This document shows positions 7,971 to 16,489 of a stretch of 64,000 nt of DNA, piece by piece. Origin of the DNA: 630D-37 sp037478835 (GTDB lineage: Bacteria > Chloroflexota > Anaerolineae > Anaerolineales > Villigracilaceae); contig JBBFLV010000003.1 in the NCBI GenBank assembly GCA_037478835.1, positions 1 to 64,000 of the forward strand. Reading direction: 5' to 3'. Each line of letters starts with the position of its first letter. Position 1 is the first letter of the stretch. The notes under the pieces were generated by a model, which did no database searches, was not told the origin of the DNA, and saw only the letters and a program-made list of their open reading frames with translations. Both the position numbers and the translations under genes were made by a program.

Positions 7971-8765
7971 TTATTCATTCCCTTCCTGTGGCGCAATCTG
8001 TACACCGACGATGTTGAAACCGGAATCCACGTAGATCGTCTCACCCGTGATGTGGGAGGACAGATCGGATGCCAGAAAAACGGCAACGTTGCCTACATCG
8101 TCGATCGTCACGTTCTCGCGCAGCGGCGCCACATCGGCAAAATGCTTGTACATATCGCGGAAGCCGCTCACACCGGCCGCCGCCAGTGTGCGGATCGGGC
8201 CGGCCGAAATGGCGTTCACGCGGATCTTCTCCGGCCCAAGATCATAGGCCAGGTAGCGCGTGGCCGCTTCCAGTGCGGCTTTGGCCACGCCCATCACATT
8301 ATAATGCGGCGCGACCTTCTCGGAGCCGTAGTACGTCATGCACATCAGCGAAGCGCCCGGTCGCAAGATAGGGTGGAAGGCGCGCGCCAGCGCCACGAAA
8401 GAATAGACGCTCACATCCATGGCGATGCGGAAGCCCTCGCGGCTGGTGTTGTAAAAGGGGCCGGTCAGCTCTTCGCGCAAGGCATAGGCGATCGAGTGAA
8501 CCAGGATGTCGATCTGTCCAAAAGCCTGCGCCGCCTTTTCGGCAATGCGGGTGATGTCCTCATCCTTGGTCACATCGCATTCTTCCACAAAGGTGCATCC
8601 CACCTGCTCGGCGAGCGGGCGCACGCGGCGTTCCAGGGCCTCACCGGCGTAGCTCAGGCCGATGCGTGCCCCTTCACGATGCATAGCGCGCGTGATGCCC
8701 CAGGCGATCGAGCGCTCATTTGCCAGGCCGAAGATCAAAGCGGTCTTACCGTCCAAGAGTCCCAT
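7971..8765 (-). CDS. fabI: Enoyl-[acyl-carrier-protein] reductase (NADH), FabI
   Basis: 264 residues from ATG 8765, chosen because an ACGGAGGAGATA ribosome site lies just upstream and the protein then begins MGLLDGKTALIFGLANERSIAWG as FabI does; a longer frame upstream would overlap the glycosylase gene. Last reductive step of type II fatty acid elongation. The atypical SDR catalytic pair Tyr-x6-Lys is present in YNVMGVAK, and HSIAYA is the FabI signature. The C-terminus has VDSGFNI. The enzyme is cytosolic and the target of triclosan-type inhibitors in other bacteria. Confidence 0.95.
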   Translation of the reverse strand: MGLLDGKTALIFGLANERSIAWGITRAMHREGARIGLSYAGEALERRVRPLAEQVGCTFVEECDVTKDEDITRIAEKAAQAFGQIDILVHSIAYALREELTGPFYNTSREGFRIAMDVSVYSFVALARAFHPILRPGASLMCMTYYGSEKVAPHYNVMGVAKAALEAATRYLAYDLGPEKIRVNAISAGPIRTLAAAGVSGFRDMYKHFADVAPLRENVTIDDVGNVAVFLASDLSSHITGETIYVDSGFNIVGVQIAPQEGNE

Positions 8766-9360
8766 AACTATCTCCTCCGTGTTGTGAAAAATCACCGGGC
8801 TCCATCCGGGCGATGAAGCGCCAGGGGATGGATTTCCACGGTTCTGGTACACGATTTAACCCCACACGTGGTGCTGTAGTGACACGATCCTCCGGAATGG
8901 TATACGCGGCTTCAATCCACAACCCATGGGCCTCGGTGCACAGGTCCAGCCCGTTTTCCGCTTTGCCGATGCCGAGCGCCTGGGTGAGCTTCGCCGGGCC
9001 GAAGGTATCGCCGCCGTTGCGCCGTGCCCGGATGATCTCGATCCCTTCCTGCGGCAGAATGGCCCGGAGGAGCACGGCGGCCGGGAACCCTTCCGCTTCC
9101 GTCACCACGTTGAGACACCAATGCATACCGTATGTAAAGTACACATAGGCATATCCCGGCGGGCCGAACATAGGAGCATTCCGCCGCGTCCGACCGCGAT
9201 GAGCATGGCTCCCCCGATCGTCAAAGCCGATATAGGCCTCCGTTTCGAGGATGATCCCGCTCAGGCGCTGTCCATCCAGGATGCGCACCAGCCGCGCCCC
9301 CAGCAACTCGCGCGCTACGATCAACGTAGGACGGTCATAGAACGAACGCGGCAAGATCAT
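8746..9360 (-). CDS. 3-methyladenine DNA glycosylase (AAG/Mpg family)
   Basis: 204 residues. Begins with PRSFYDRPTLIVARELLGARL and contains GIILETEAYIG with the catalytic glutamate, the SHAHRGRTRRNAPMFGPPGYAYVYFTYGMHWCLNVV block and GPAKLTQALGI, all typical for the alkyladenine DNA glycosylase fold. It removes alkylated purines in base excision repair. The gene's 3' end overlaps the ribosome site and start of fabI by 20 bp, so the two are co-transcribed. It overlaps the upstream epimerase stop by four bases. Confidence 0.93.
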   Translation of the reverse strand: MILPRSFYDRPTLIVARELLGARLVRILDGQRLSGIILETEAYIGFDDRGSHAHRGRTRRNAPMFGPPGYAYVYFTYGMHWCLNVVTEAEGFPAAVLLRAILPQEGIEIIRARRNGGDTFGPAKLTQALGIGKAENGLDLCTEAHGLWIEAAYTIPEDRVTTAPRVGLNRVPEPWKSIPWRFIARMEPGDFSQHGGDSYGTLGR

Positions 9361-10295
9361 GCTCGGACCTGGGCTCGGAAGCGAGGATCACGTTCCATCG
9401 TCAACCGCAGTCCTTGTTCTAGCGAGATGGAGGGACGATATTTCAGCTTCTTTTGCGCCAGGGTCAGATCGGCGACCATGCGTTCCACACCGCCGGAAGC
9501 TTGAGAATTATACAATACCTGCGGTTGCGTGCCCGTCACCCGCAAGACCGTTTGCACCAACTCGCGTATGCTGGTTTCGGCGCCGGAGCCAACGTTGATG
9601 ATCAACCCGTTGACGTCCGGCGCGGTCGCCGCGGCGATCATGGCACTCACCACATCGTCCACATAGACGAAATCCCGCGTCTGGGAGCCATCGCCGTGTA
9701 CCACCAACGTGCCGTTGCGCAGCGCCTGGCGCAGGAAATAAGGCACCACCGGGGGATGGGAGGGCGGCAAATGCTGACCGGGCCCGTAGGCATTGAAGAT
9801 GCGCAAGCACACCGTCTCGATGCCCCACAGCTCGCCGATCGTGCGCACGTAGTATTCTGCTGCCAGCTTGGAGACGGCATACGGGGAACGGGGATTGGGG
9901 CGCATATCCTCGCGCAAAGGTTGTTCGGTCTGCTCGCCATAGATCGCACCGGAGGAGGCCAGCACCACCCGCCGCACGCCGACATCGCGCATTGCCTCCA
10001 TCAACGCCACCGTTCCCCCCACGTTGACCGCGTTGTACTCCCGCGGGTAGAGCACCGATTCCGGCACCGAAACGCGCGCCGCCAGATGGTAGACGACATC
10101 CACCTCCTGGAGCAACGTCCACAGCCGGGGGCGATCGTTGACATCGCCGCGCGTAAAGTGTACCTCCGGGGAAAGCGCTTTAGGATCGCCGGTGGAAAGA
10201 TCGTCCAACCCGCGCACCAGATGACCTTCGCGCACAAGGGTATTTGCCAAAGCAGAGCCGAGAAAACCGGCTGCACCGGTGATCAGAAAATTCAT
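9357..10295 (-). CDS. NAD-dependent sugar-nucleotide epimerase/dehydratase
   Basis: 312 residues from ATG 10295; the frame remains open upstream but would lack homology and overlap the preceding gene. Extended SDR of the GalE/RmlB type: NAD motif GAAGFLGS at about 7-14, DDVV and DLSTGD near 35, and the catalytic YAVSK with an upstream serine (LASSGAIYGE). The substrate is probably a UDP- or dTDP-sugar used for cell-surface glycans. The C-terminus has YRPSISLEQGLRLT, as in UDP-glucose 4-epimerases of this clade, but exact specificity cannot be assigned. Confidence 0.85.
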   Translation of the reverse strand: MNFLITGAAGFLGSALANTLVREGHLVRGLDDLSTGDPKALSPEVHFTRGDVNDRPRLWTLLQEVDVVYHLAARVSVPESVLYPREYNAVNVGGTVALMEAMRDVGVRRVVLASSGAIYGEQTEQPLREDMRPNPRSPYAVSKLAAEYYVRTIGELWGIETVCLRIFNAYGPGQHLPPSHPPVVPYFLRQALRNGTLVVHGDGSQTRDFVYVDDVVSAMIAAATAPDVNGLIINVGSGAETSIRELVQTVLRVTGTQPQVLYNSQASGGVERMVADLTLAQKKLKYRPSISLEQGLRLTMERDPRFRAQVRA

Positions 10296-10305
10296 CGTTT
10301 CTGCA

Positions 10306-11349
10306 TCACCCCGTCGCTTTGGAATCTTTCCCTTCTTCTGCCGTCGGAGGGGCTGGCGGCGCGGCTGGGACGGGGCCGCTCCCTCGTAGGTTGACCAGCC
10401 GCCGTAGTATATCGAACCAGAAAGGCGCACCCTGCATGGCGGCCAGGCCGCTGATAAAGATGCCGATCAGCTTCACCAGCCATCCCCAGAAATCATCCAT
10501 GCGCGGCAGGGTGCTCAACACGCGGCACTCGTTCCCTACCCACACTGCCGGATAGACTGCCTGCCCCGGTTGCCAACCACATTGCTGATCGGGCTGCGGC
10601 GCGGCAACCGACCAGCCCACCGGGATGCTCAGGGTTTCCACATATCCACGTGCCTGGCTCAACCCGGTGGAGGGGTCAAGGTTGGATTGGACCGCGGCCT
10701 GCTGCACGATCACCTGCCGAAGCGTCGGTTCGCGCCAGAGTTGACGGGCAATGTTCACCGTATCCACGTTAAAAAGCACCGCCAGAACCATGCCGATGAT
10801 CAAGGCCCATTGCTGCGCATGGCGCTTATAGGCGCCGCTCAGGCGTTCCATCGCATCATCGAACCAGCTTTCCATTTGCCCGCGCAATTGCGCCAGGTTC
10901 ATTTCGCCGCGTTCCAATCGCTGATCCAAATTGGGGAAAAAATGGTCCAGGATCGTTGCCAGCGAAGGGTATGCGGTGCGCAATTCCTGCAGGCCCTGGC
11001 GCAGGTCCTGGAGAGAGAGGCTGCCGGTCGTGCGCAGCGAGGGTTGCCCGGCGCTGAAGAAAACATCCAATATCGCCGCGGCGAAGCGTTGCGCCGGAAT
11101 GTACGAGGGGCGACGGATTTCGCCCGGCTTCTTCCCCGGTGGGGAAATCGAGCGGATCAGCGGGTGAGCATAAAAGCGTTCCACCAGTGTTTCATCACCG
11201 AGCATATTCAAGAGAGCTTTCTCTAAAAAGCGTGCTCTCCAGGCAAGGAACGTGCTGATCCATTCCTGGACCTGCATCGTGGCGAGGCTCAACACCAGCC
11301 AGGAAAAAACCAATCCGATAGCAACTTCGAGGATCGCATCCAGATACAT
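10306..11349 (-). CDS. Membrane protein of unknown function
   Basis: 347 residues from ATG 11349 behind GGGAGGTTCCC. I do not recognise the family by name. Visible features: an N-terminal membrane helix (about 5-28), a long soluble, charged region rich in Leu and Arg (30-185) with several helices, a second hydrophobic segment at about 190-210 (WALIIGMVLAVLFNV), an extracytoplasmic-looking stretch with a possible disulphide pair (CGWQPG, NECRVL), a final membrane segment (FWGWLVKLIGIFISGLAAM), and a Pro-rich tail. Placed upstream of the sugar epimerase with a 10-bp gap, so probably co-transcribed. Confidence 0.75.
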   Translation of the reverse strand: MYLDAILEVAIGLVFSWLVLSLATMQVQEWISTFLAWRARFLEKALLNMLGDETLVERFYAHPLIRSISPPGKKPGEIRRPSYIPAQRFAAAILDVFFSAGQPSLRTTGSLSLQDLRQGLQELRTAYPSLATILDHFFPNLDQRLERGEMNLAQLRGQMESWFDDAMERLSGAYKRHAQQWALIIGMVLAVLFNVDTVNIARQLWREPTLRQVIVQQAAVQSNLDPSTGLSQARGYVETLSIPVGWSVAAPQPDQQCGWQPGQAVYPAVWVGNECRVLSTLPRMDDFWGWLVKLIGIFISGLAAMQGAPFWFDILRRLVNLRGSGPVPAAPPAPPTAEEGKDSKATG

Positions 11350-11384
11350 GGGAACCTCCCGGGGTGGAAATAACGGCACTTTTT

Positions 11385-11441
11385 GACCGTGGAGAGTAGA
11401 CGGTGACCGTAGAGGTCAGATGGGAGCGTAGAACGGTCTAT
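11385..11441. repeat. Dispersed degenerate GACCGT/GGTCTA repeat, copy 1
   Basis: Intergenic stretch built of short units of the type GACCGTGGAGAGTAGACGG, related to copies at 19075-19126, 24067-24092 and 47243-47275. It lies between the membrane-protein gene and the EamA transporter gene. Confidence 0.5.
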
Positions 11442-11475
11442 CTTAGTAATGAGGTCATTATACACCAGGCCAAGA

Positions 11476-12348
11476 TCAAGCCTGCTGATGAGAACGGTGC
11501 ACCAGATAGATCCCGATGAGGGCCAGGGCGGAACCCAGCCACTGCACCGGGAGGGGAATTTCTCCCAGGATCGGGATGGCCAGGAAGGTGGTCAGGATCG
11601 GCTGTGCGATCAATGTGGGCGAAACAATGCGCGCCGGCAAGTGGCCGAGGGCATAACTGATTGAGAGATAGCCGATCAACTGGGAAACGATCGCCGTCCC
11701 CAGGAATACCAACCAGCTCTGCAAGGGGTAGCCGGTTAGCGAATAGCCGAGAGCGCGGTTGATGATCCCTAGGCCGAGGCTGGCTGCCACTCCTACCCAA
11801 AAAATGTATTCCGGAGGGTTGAAATGCTCCCGCCCTCGTTGGGTGATCAGAAGGTAGGCGGCATAGAAAATTCCGGCGCCCACTGCCAGTAAATCACCCA
11901 GGCCGGGCAAAGGATGTCGCAGGAAATCACTACCGATCAGCAAAATGGCGCCGGCCAGGGCCAGGCTCAGCCCTGACCAGAAACGCGAGGTGAGGCGCTC
12001 GTGGAAGATCAGCCAGGCACCCAAGGCCACCCAAAGCGGCGCCGTGTTGCCCAAAAGGGTCGCGTTGGCGGCGGTGGTGTATTGCACGGAAGTGTTCCAG
12101 AGGGCAAAATCACAAGCGGTGAAGAGGCCACCGAGGAGAGGATAGAACCACCCTCGCCCGTTCAGTGGGCGTAGCTTCTTCTGAACGGCAAAGATTCCCC
12201 CCAGCAAAAGGGTGGAGAAAAAGATGCGATAGAAGCCGGTCACAGGGCCCGGTGCCTGAGCCCAACGCACGAACATTGCCGAAAAGCTGAGGGCGAGGAC
12301 GCCGGTTGCCAGTGCCGCATAGGGCAGAAAGCGTCGATGTGGGTTCAT
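11476..12348 (-). CDS. EamA/DMT superfamily transporter
   Basis: 290 residues, almost entirely hydrophobic, with about ten membrane segments in two EamA repeats (residues about 10-140 and 150-285). Such inner-membrane carriers export or exchange metabolites such as amino acids or nucleotide precursors; the substrate cannot be told. The second repeat carries the usual SPTLIAQPILTTFLAIPILGE and LGSALALIGIYLV pattern. The start overlaps the end of the HAD gene by four bases (ATGA). Confidence 0.85.
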   Translation of the reverse strand: MNPHRRFLPYAALATGVLALSFSAMFVRWAQAPGPVTGFYRIFFSTLLLGGIFAVQKKLRPLNGRGWFYPLLGGLFTACDFALWNTSVQYTTAANATLLGNTAPLWVALGAWLIFHERLTSRFWSGLSLALAGAILLIGSDFLRHPLPGLGDLLAVGAGIFYAAYLLITQRGREHFNPPEYIFWVGVAASLGLGIINRALGYSLTGYPLQSWLVFLGTAIVSQLIGYLSISYALGHLPARIVSPTLIAQPILTTFLAIPILGEIPLPVQWLGSALALIGIYLVHRSHQQA

Positions 12349-13061
12349 TCCGTTACTCTCTCCAAAAGATCACCAAGATGCTCCAAAGTCCAATCCGGCT
12401 GGGCCGGTATAGGCTCTTCTTCCGGTGGCGCATGGCGGCGGACCCAAACGGCAAATAAACCGACCTGCTTTGCTCCCAGAATGTCCACCGCGAGCAGATC
12501 TCCCACCATAGCCACCTCGGAAGGGGAAAACTTCCAGTGGCTTAGCGCCAGCTGAAAAGGGAGTGGATGGGGTTTGCGATAGCCACAGGCGGCGGAAGTC
12601 AAGATGAAATCGAAAAAAGGGCGGAAGCCCATCCGATCTACGAGTTGCTGCACATCCCCATCTTCGGCCGCGTTCGAGAGCAACCCTAAGCGGAAGCCGC
12701 GCTCCTGCAGGCCGCGCAGCACCGGTAGTGCCTGCTCGTCAGCGTGCCAATTCGGTTGAGTGATCGAGAAAAAAGCAGCCAGCGCCTCTTCTAGTGCGAC
12801 AGGAGAAAGCCCTGGGAGCAATTCCTGCAGGATGTACCGATACGTATGCTCGCGGGCATCCTCTTTGCGTTGGGCATAATATCCCCGACGTCTTTCCTTC
12901 CAGCGTGGTAGGAAGCTCTCCTCGTCTGCGATCGCGCCGCGATGGCGCAGGGCGCGGACCAGGGCGCGATCGGCTTCTTCCCAGATCGGCGGCCAGGGGG
13001 CCAAGGGATAGATCAAGGTCCCGCCGAGATCGAAGAGGAAGGCACGGAGTGGTGGCCTCAT
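12345..13061 (-). CDS. HAD superfamily hydrolase
   Basis: 238 residues. HAD motif I is FLFDLGGTL, with nucleophile Asp11; the position two residues later, usually an acid, is Gly, a known variation. Motif II LLSNAA is near residue 150, the motif III Lys in GYRKPHP, and motif IV VGDLLAVDILGAKQVG near 190. A cap domain lies at about 25-120. Likely a cytosolic phosphatase of the HAD-IA class with unknown substrate. Start overlaps the end of the MBL gene. Confidence 0.85.
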   Translation of the reverse strand: MRPPLRAFLFDLGGTLIYPLAPWPPIWEEADRALVRALRHRGAIADEESFLPRWKERRRGYYAQRKEDAREHTYRYILQELLPGLSPVALEEALAAFFSITQPNWHADEQALPVLRGLQERGFRLGLLSNAAEDGDVQQLVDRMGFRPFFDFILTSAACGYRKPHPLPFQLALSHWKFSPSEVAMVGDLLAVDILGAKQVGLFAVWVRRHAPPEEEPIPAQPDWTLEHLGDLLERVTE

Positions 13062-13699
13062 GCTTCCCCCACGAAGGGGTTATAACGTTTTTCTTCCCCC
13101 ACCGTCGTCTCCGGTCCGTGGCCGGAGAGCAGACGGGTCGCCTCCGGCAGGGTGAAGATCTGGGTGCGGATGCTTTCTTCGAGCAATTCCCAACTACCGC
13201 CGGGCAGATCGGTGCGTCCCACCGAGCCGGCAAAGATCAGATCGCCACAGAAGCATACCCCGGCCTCGGCGCAGTAAAAGACGCAGTGACCGGGCGTATG
13301 TCCCGGCGTGTGGCGCACCTCGAAGGTGATCCGGCCAAGACGCAGCACCTGACCGTGGAAAAGTTCCACCGTCGGTTCTGGGCCGACATCTTCAAGCGGA
13401 ATGCCGAAGAGGCTCGCTCCGCCTCGCAGTTTCCAGAGCGGGTAATCTGCAGGATGGAGGGCAACGATCGGCAGGGGGTTGAGCGCATCGGCGATCTCGG
13501 CGGCACCACCGATGTGATCGAAATGAGCATGGGTGTACCAGAGATGGGCAATGCGCCAGCCGCGTGCCTGGGCAGCGCGCAGAATGTGACCTCCACTCCA
13601 GGCCGGGTCGATCACCGCCGCCTCGCCGCTTTCGCTATCGGCGATCAGGTAAGCGTTGGTCTGTACCGGTCCCAAGACGAAAGGGAGAATCTCCAGCAT
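13058..13699 (-). CDS. MBL-fold metallo-hydrolase (glyoxalase II-like)
   Basis: 213 residues. The metallo-beta-lactamase motif THAHFDHIGG supplies metal ligands, followed by HTPGHTPGH, CGDLIFAGSVGRTDLPGG and GHGPETTVGEE, the order seen in glyoxalase II-like hydrolases that cleave thioesters. Substrate is not determined. Four-base overlap with the downstream HAD gene; 4 bp from the MFS gene upstream. Confidence 0.88.
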   Translation of the reverse strand: MLEILPFVLGPVQTNAYLIADSESGEAAVIDPAWSGGHILRAAQARGWRIAHLWYTHAHFDHIGGAAEIADALNPLPIVALHPADYPLWKLRGGASLFGIPLEDVGPEPTVELFHGQVLRLGRITFEVRHTPGHTPGHCVFYCAEAGVCFCGDLIFAGSVGRTDLPGGSWELLEESIRTQIFTLPEATRLLSGHGPETTVGEEKRYNPFVGEA

Positions 13700-13703
13700 C
13701 GCT

Positions 13704-14816
13704 TTATCCTTCTCTTGTGCGCAGGCTTTGACTCAGCATCAGAGTCAACAAAATGCCGAACAAGCTGATGAGATAGATCCATTCTGGGCGGTAAGTATAA
13801 ATCAAGCCGGATAGGGGTGGAGCAATGATCATAGGCAAACTGTTGATCGTTTCGAGCGTTCCGTAGGCCAGCCCCATCTGTGATTCATGTACCACACTGC
13901 GCACGTGGGCGGCAAGCAATGGACGGGCTACGCGGTAGCCACTGAGCAAAAAGAAGCCAAGCCCGTACCACAACATGTTATTCCCCTGCCATATGAAGAG
14001 GACAAAAAACGCAACAGCAATTTGGGAAAGGAATAATCCGAATAGCGGATTCAAATGTCCCAATCCCAGGTTGAGCACTACATTTCCTACGTTGTTCAGC
14101 GCATTTAGCAGTCCCAGCGAAGTCAGGCTGAGACCTCGATGTTCGGTCAGAAAGTTTGGCGTAAGGGGCTGGGGCAGGTAGGTAAAGAAAATGAGCAGAA
14201 AAGCAAGCCCTAGAATGGTCGTATAGTGCTTATTTTTCCAAAGAGGGATTGCCTCGTGAGCATTTCCGTTTTGCAAGGGTAGGGAGCGAAGGAAGAAGAT
14301 CAAGAGAGTCGAAAGGGCGAATATTGCAGTGGAGAAAAAATATACCGAACGTAACCCAAGCTGCGAGCCGATCCAGCCGCCGAGCGGCGGGCCGGCGATG
14401 GCGCCGAGGTTGTAAAAGGCCGAGGTCAGAGTCATGGCGCGCGCCGGTGTTAGCTTGCCACGCGCCGCAGTGATGTAACTATTGAGAGGCGAGATGACAA
14501 AGGCGGTGAATCCGTAGAGCACCAGCCCAGGGACGAAAAGCGATAAGTCGCGGGCGATGGCCATCATTGCGGCCGCCAAAAGTCCCATCACCCAGGCAGC
14601 GCGCAGCAGAGGCCTGGCCCCGATGCGATCGGCGAGATAGCCGGCGAAGATGTGCGCCGCCGCCATTGATGCTCCGGAGATGCCGAGAATAGAGCCGATC
14701 AAGAGTGAAGAGGCGCCTAATTCCCTCAGGTAAATGGGAATGAAGATGAAAAACATTCCCTCCCCCAAGCCCCAGGTCAGGAGGGAAATGCCGATCAGCC
14801 ACAATGCGGTATTCAT
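13704..14816 (-). CDS. MFS transporter
   Basis: 370 residues with about twelve hydrophobic segments and an MFS motif A-like loop (FAGYLADRIGARPLL near residue 60-75). The second half lacks strong motifs. It is an inner-membrane secondary carrier of unknown substrate, possibly an efflux pump. The gene starts a leftward operon (MFS, MBL, HAD, EamA) whose promoter at about 14854 has a palindrome in its spacer. Confidence 0.82.
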   Translation of the reverse strand: MNTALWLIGISLLTWGLGEGMFFIFIPIYLRELGASSLLIGSILGISGASMAAAHIFAGYLADRIGARPLLRAAWVMGLLAAAMMAIARDLSLFVPGLVLYGFTAFVISPLNSYITAARGKLTPARAMTLTSAFYNLGAIAGPPLGGWIGSQLGLRSVYFFSTAIFALSTLLIFFLRSLPLQNGNAHEAIPLWKNKHYTTILGLAFLLIFFTYLPQPLTPNFLTEHRGLSLTSLGLLNALNNVGNVVLNLGLGHLNPLFGLFLSQIAVAFFVLFIWQGNNMLWYGLGFFLLSGYRVARPLLAAHVRSVVHESQMGLAYGTLETINSLPMIIAPPLSGLIYTYRPEWIYLISLFGILLTLMLSQSLRTREG

Positions 14817-14853
14817 GCGAGCCTCTTTTCTGCGGGGATGTACTGCCTTGTGT

Positions 14854-14874
14854 ATTATATCCCAGCCCTGGGAT
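14854..14874 (-). promoter_or_regulatory. Promoter -10 with embedded palindrome upstream of MFS operon
   Basis: On the minus strand TATAAT (14859-14854) is immediately preceded by ATCCCAGCCCTGGGAT (14859-14874, perfect 7-bp arms around two bases), so the palindrome occupies the promoter spacer. The -35 is weak. A repressor bound here would block RNA polymerase. Confidence 0.5.
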
Positions 14875-15025
14875 GCTCTGATGGATGGGATGTTTACTCT
14901 CGGTTTCGTGGTGTTCGATGCGGCTCAGTACCGAAAAGTCAAAAAGATAGGGTCTATTTGGACAAACAAGTATGTCTGTCAGAGCGCGATTGGTTTTGCT
15001 CGACGAGTATGGATAAGGCTCCTCA

Positions 15026-15856
15026 CTACCGATATAACCAGATGAGACCGATGATGAAAATGATCGTGGTAAACGTCACGATGAGACTGCCCTCTACTCC
15101 GAACCTTCCACCGGTCAAGATAGAGGGGCCGTCGATGCGTAAGAATTGCCAATGGACACGGAACGGGTTTTGACCGCTCAAGGATAGTCCAAGGACGGGG
15201 CCAAGCGCAAAGTTCCACGCAAAGTGAATAGCCATTGGAAGCCACAAATTCTTACTCACCAGGTAGGCAATGCCAAAGAGGAGACCTGCGCCGAGCACAT
15301 TCAAAGCGGCCAACCATGAATTTCGGATCGCACCTGCGTGAAGCGCAACGAAAAAGATGGAGGACAAGAGAAGCGCGGCAATAGCACCAAAATGCGTTTG
15401 AACGGTTTGAAAGATGTAGCCTCGCACCAGCATTTCTTGGGTGACTACGTTCAAGAGCGAAGCAATCCCGCCAAGCGCTAAGATAGGCAAGGAAATCGGA
15501 TTAGATTCTTGCGGTGATGCCAGACCAAGCAATGAGAGCACACCGAGCGATAGAGCCAACCAGAGAGCACCGATTAAGAGCCCCAGGATCGTGTCACGCA
15601 ATCCATGGGTTAAGTCAAAACCAAGGCTGACGAACGGTCGTTTGTCAATGAACGTTACGAGCAAAAAAGCCGCAAGGACAATGGTGATAGCGGAAATGGC
15701 TTCTATGTAAAGCTGGGCCAACGGAGGGTTTGTTTTCTGGATTCGACTTAACTGGGCCTGGAATGGTACGATGAGCAATGCGAGGGGGATAGCCCAGACG
15801 ATTAAGAAGAGCAGCGATTTCCAGGCAACTGTCCATATGGATTGAAGCAGCAACAT
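15026..15856 (-). CDS. CPBP family intramembrane metalloprotease-like protein
   Basis: 276 residues, about eight membrane segments. The CPBP (Abi) motifs are recognisable: QEMLVR at 140-145 where the family usually has EExxxR, FVALH with His173, and HFAWN with His211 and Asn215. The first glutamate is Gln140, so one of the paired acids is missing; Glu141, Arg145 and both histidines remain. These proteins are type II CAAX-prenyl-protease-like membrane enzymes with roles in bacteriocin immunity or protein processing. The start follows AAGGAGATACC. Confidence 0.82.
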   Translation of the reverse strand: MLLLQSIWTVAWKSLLFLIVWAIPLALLIVPFQAQLSRIQKTNPPLAQLYIEAISAITIVLAAFLLVTFIDKRPFVSLGFDLTHGLRDTILGLLIGALWLALSLGVLSLLGLASPQESNPISLPILALGGIASLLNVVTQEMLVRGYIFQTVQTHFGAIAALLLSSIFFVALHAGAIRNSWLAALNVLGAGLLFGIAYLVSKNLWLPMAIHFAWNFALGPVLGLSLSGQNPFRVHWQFLRIDGPSILTGGRFGVEGSLIVTFTTIIFIIGLIWLYR

Positions 15857-16286
15857 GGTATCTCCTTGATGCAGATAAAGTTGTTAACCTGTGCCAAGGT
15901 CCCTTTCCCTGCATCACTTGGCACGGCCAAGGGATGTTAAGCGCGTACCCACTCAACAATTCTATCCTTATGGCCAGTAATAAGGCTGTGTACTATCCAT
16001 TCAGGCAAAATACTATCGGGATAGTATCGTAGCCATCCAAGGAACCAACTACTATAAACAGATATACGGGTTGATGAGCAAAATGTCGCAAGAGATTGTG
16101 CTTTTGCTTGCGGCATTGGTAACGCTCAGGCACGATGGCCTGACTTGGAGGAAGCGACGAAAATTATTTTATGCTGCTGTTGGAAAGCATTGCATCGACA
16201 TAGGCCTCGCGCGCAGCGCCGAATGAAGTCGATTCCCGGTCATAAACAAAGATGAGAGATTCAAAAGAACCCATGCCCATTACCTG
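15857..16286. other. Intergenic region before the metG leader
   Basis: Holds a perfect palindrome ATACTATC-GG-GATAGTAT at 16010-16027. A 50-codon frame (16074-16226) beginning MSKMSQEIVLLL lies downstream, but it has no good ribosome site or recognisable family, so I do not call it a gene. Nothing else is evident. Confidence 0.3.
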
Positions 16287-16315
16287 TTGACAAAAACGTC
16301 CTCCCTGCTTAAACT
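16287..16315 (+). promoter_or_regulatory. Sigma70-type promoter of the metG transcription unit
   Basis: TTGACA (16287-16292), 17-bp spacer, TAAACT (16310-16315). The predicted transcript start (about 16322) coincides with the ATG of the leader ORF, so its mRNA would be leaderless. Confidence 0.75.
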
Positions 16316-16321
16316 AAAAGC

Positions 16322-16417
16322 ATGAGCACTTCGGGTTTCTCTTCACACACCGTGTTCATGATGTACATGCAAGGCCACCCGTTCTCTTTCCGGACAGCGC
16401 AAGGAAAGAGCCTTTGA
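16322..16417 (+). CDS. metG leader peptide (31 residues, Met-rich)
   Basis: A 31-codon frame starting with ATG at 16322 and ending TGA at 16415-16417. Codons 13, 14 and 16 are Met (Met-Met-Tyr-Met at 16358-16369), so translation would pause when charged tRNA-Met is scarce. No ribosome site precedes it, but the promoter spacing predicts that the transcript begins at or within a few bases of this ATG, so it would be leaderless. The stop lies between the hairpin segments of the attenuator at 16384-16472. This is an inference from sequence layout; the peptide itself is not a known family. Confidence 0.6.
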   Translation: MSTSGFSSHTVFMMYMQGHPFSFRTAQGKSL

Positions 16418-16472
16418 TTGTACGCATGTATGACCAGAGCTGTCCGGAAAACGGACGGCTCTTTTTATTTTT
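16384..16472 (+). promoter_or_regulatory. Transcription attenuator controlling metG (three mutually exclusive hairpins)
   Basis: Hairpin 1: CTCTTTCC (16384-16391) with GGAAAGAG (16403-16410). Antiterminator: TTTCCGGACAGC (16387-16398) is the exact complement of GCTGTCCGGAAA (16439-16450). Terminator: AGAGCTGTCCG (16436-16446) with CGGACGGCTCT (16452-16462, one G-U pair) followed by TTTTTATTTTT. A ribosome paused at the Met codons leaves the antiterminator arm free; one that reaches the stop codon at 16415 covers it and the terminator forms. No T-box consensus or SAM riboswitch core is visible. Confidence 0.75.
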
Positions 16473-16489
16473 GCACTCCCGGAGGTCCT

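Noticed and set aside
16074..16226. 50-codon ORF upstream of metG
   Set aside because: No good ribosome site or family; kept only as a note in the intergenic entry.
16320..16475. SAM riboswitch or T-box for the metG leader
   Set aside because: No SAM-I core sequence and no T-box consensus are visible in the leader.
16418..16489. Longer metG start
   Set aside because: It would begin inside the terminator hairpin; the ATG at 16490 has GGAGG.
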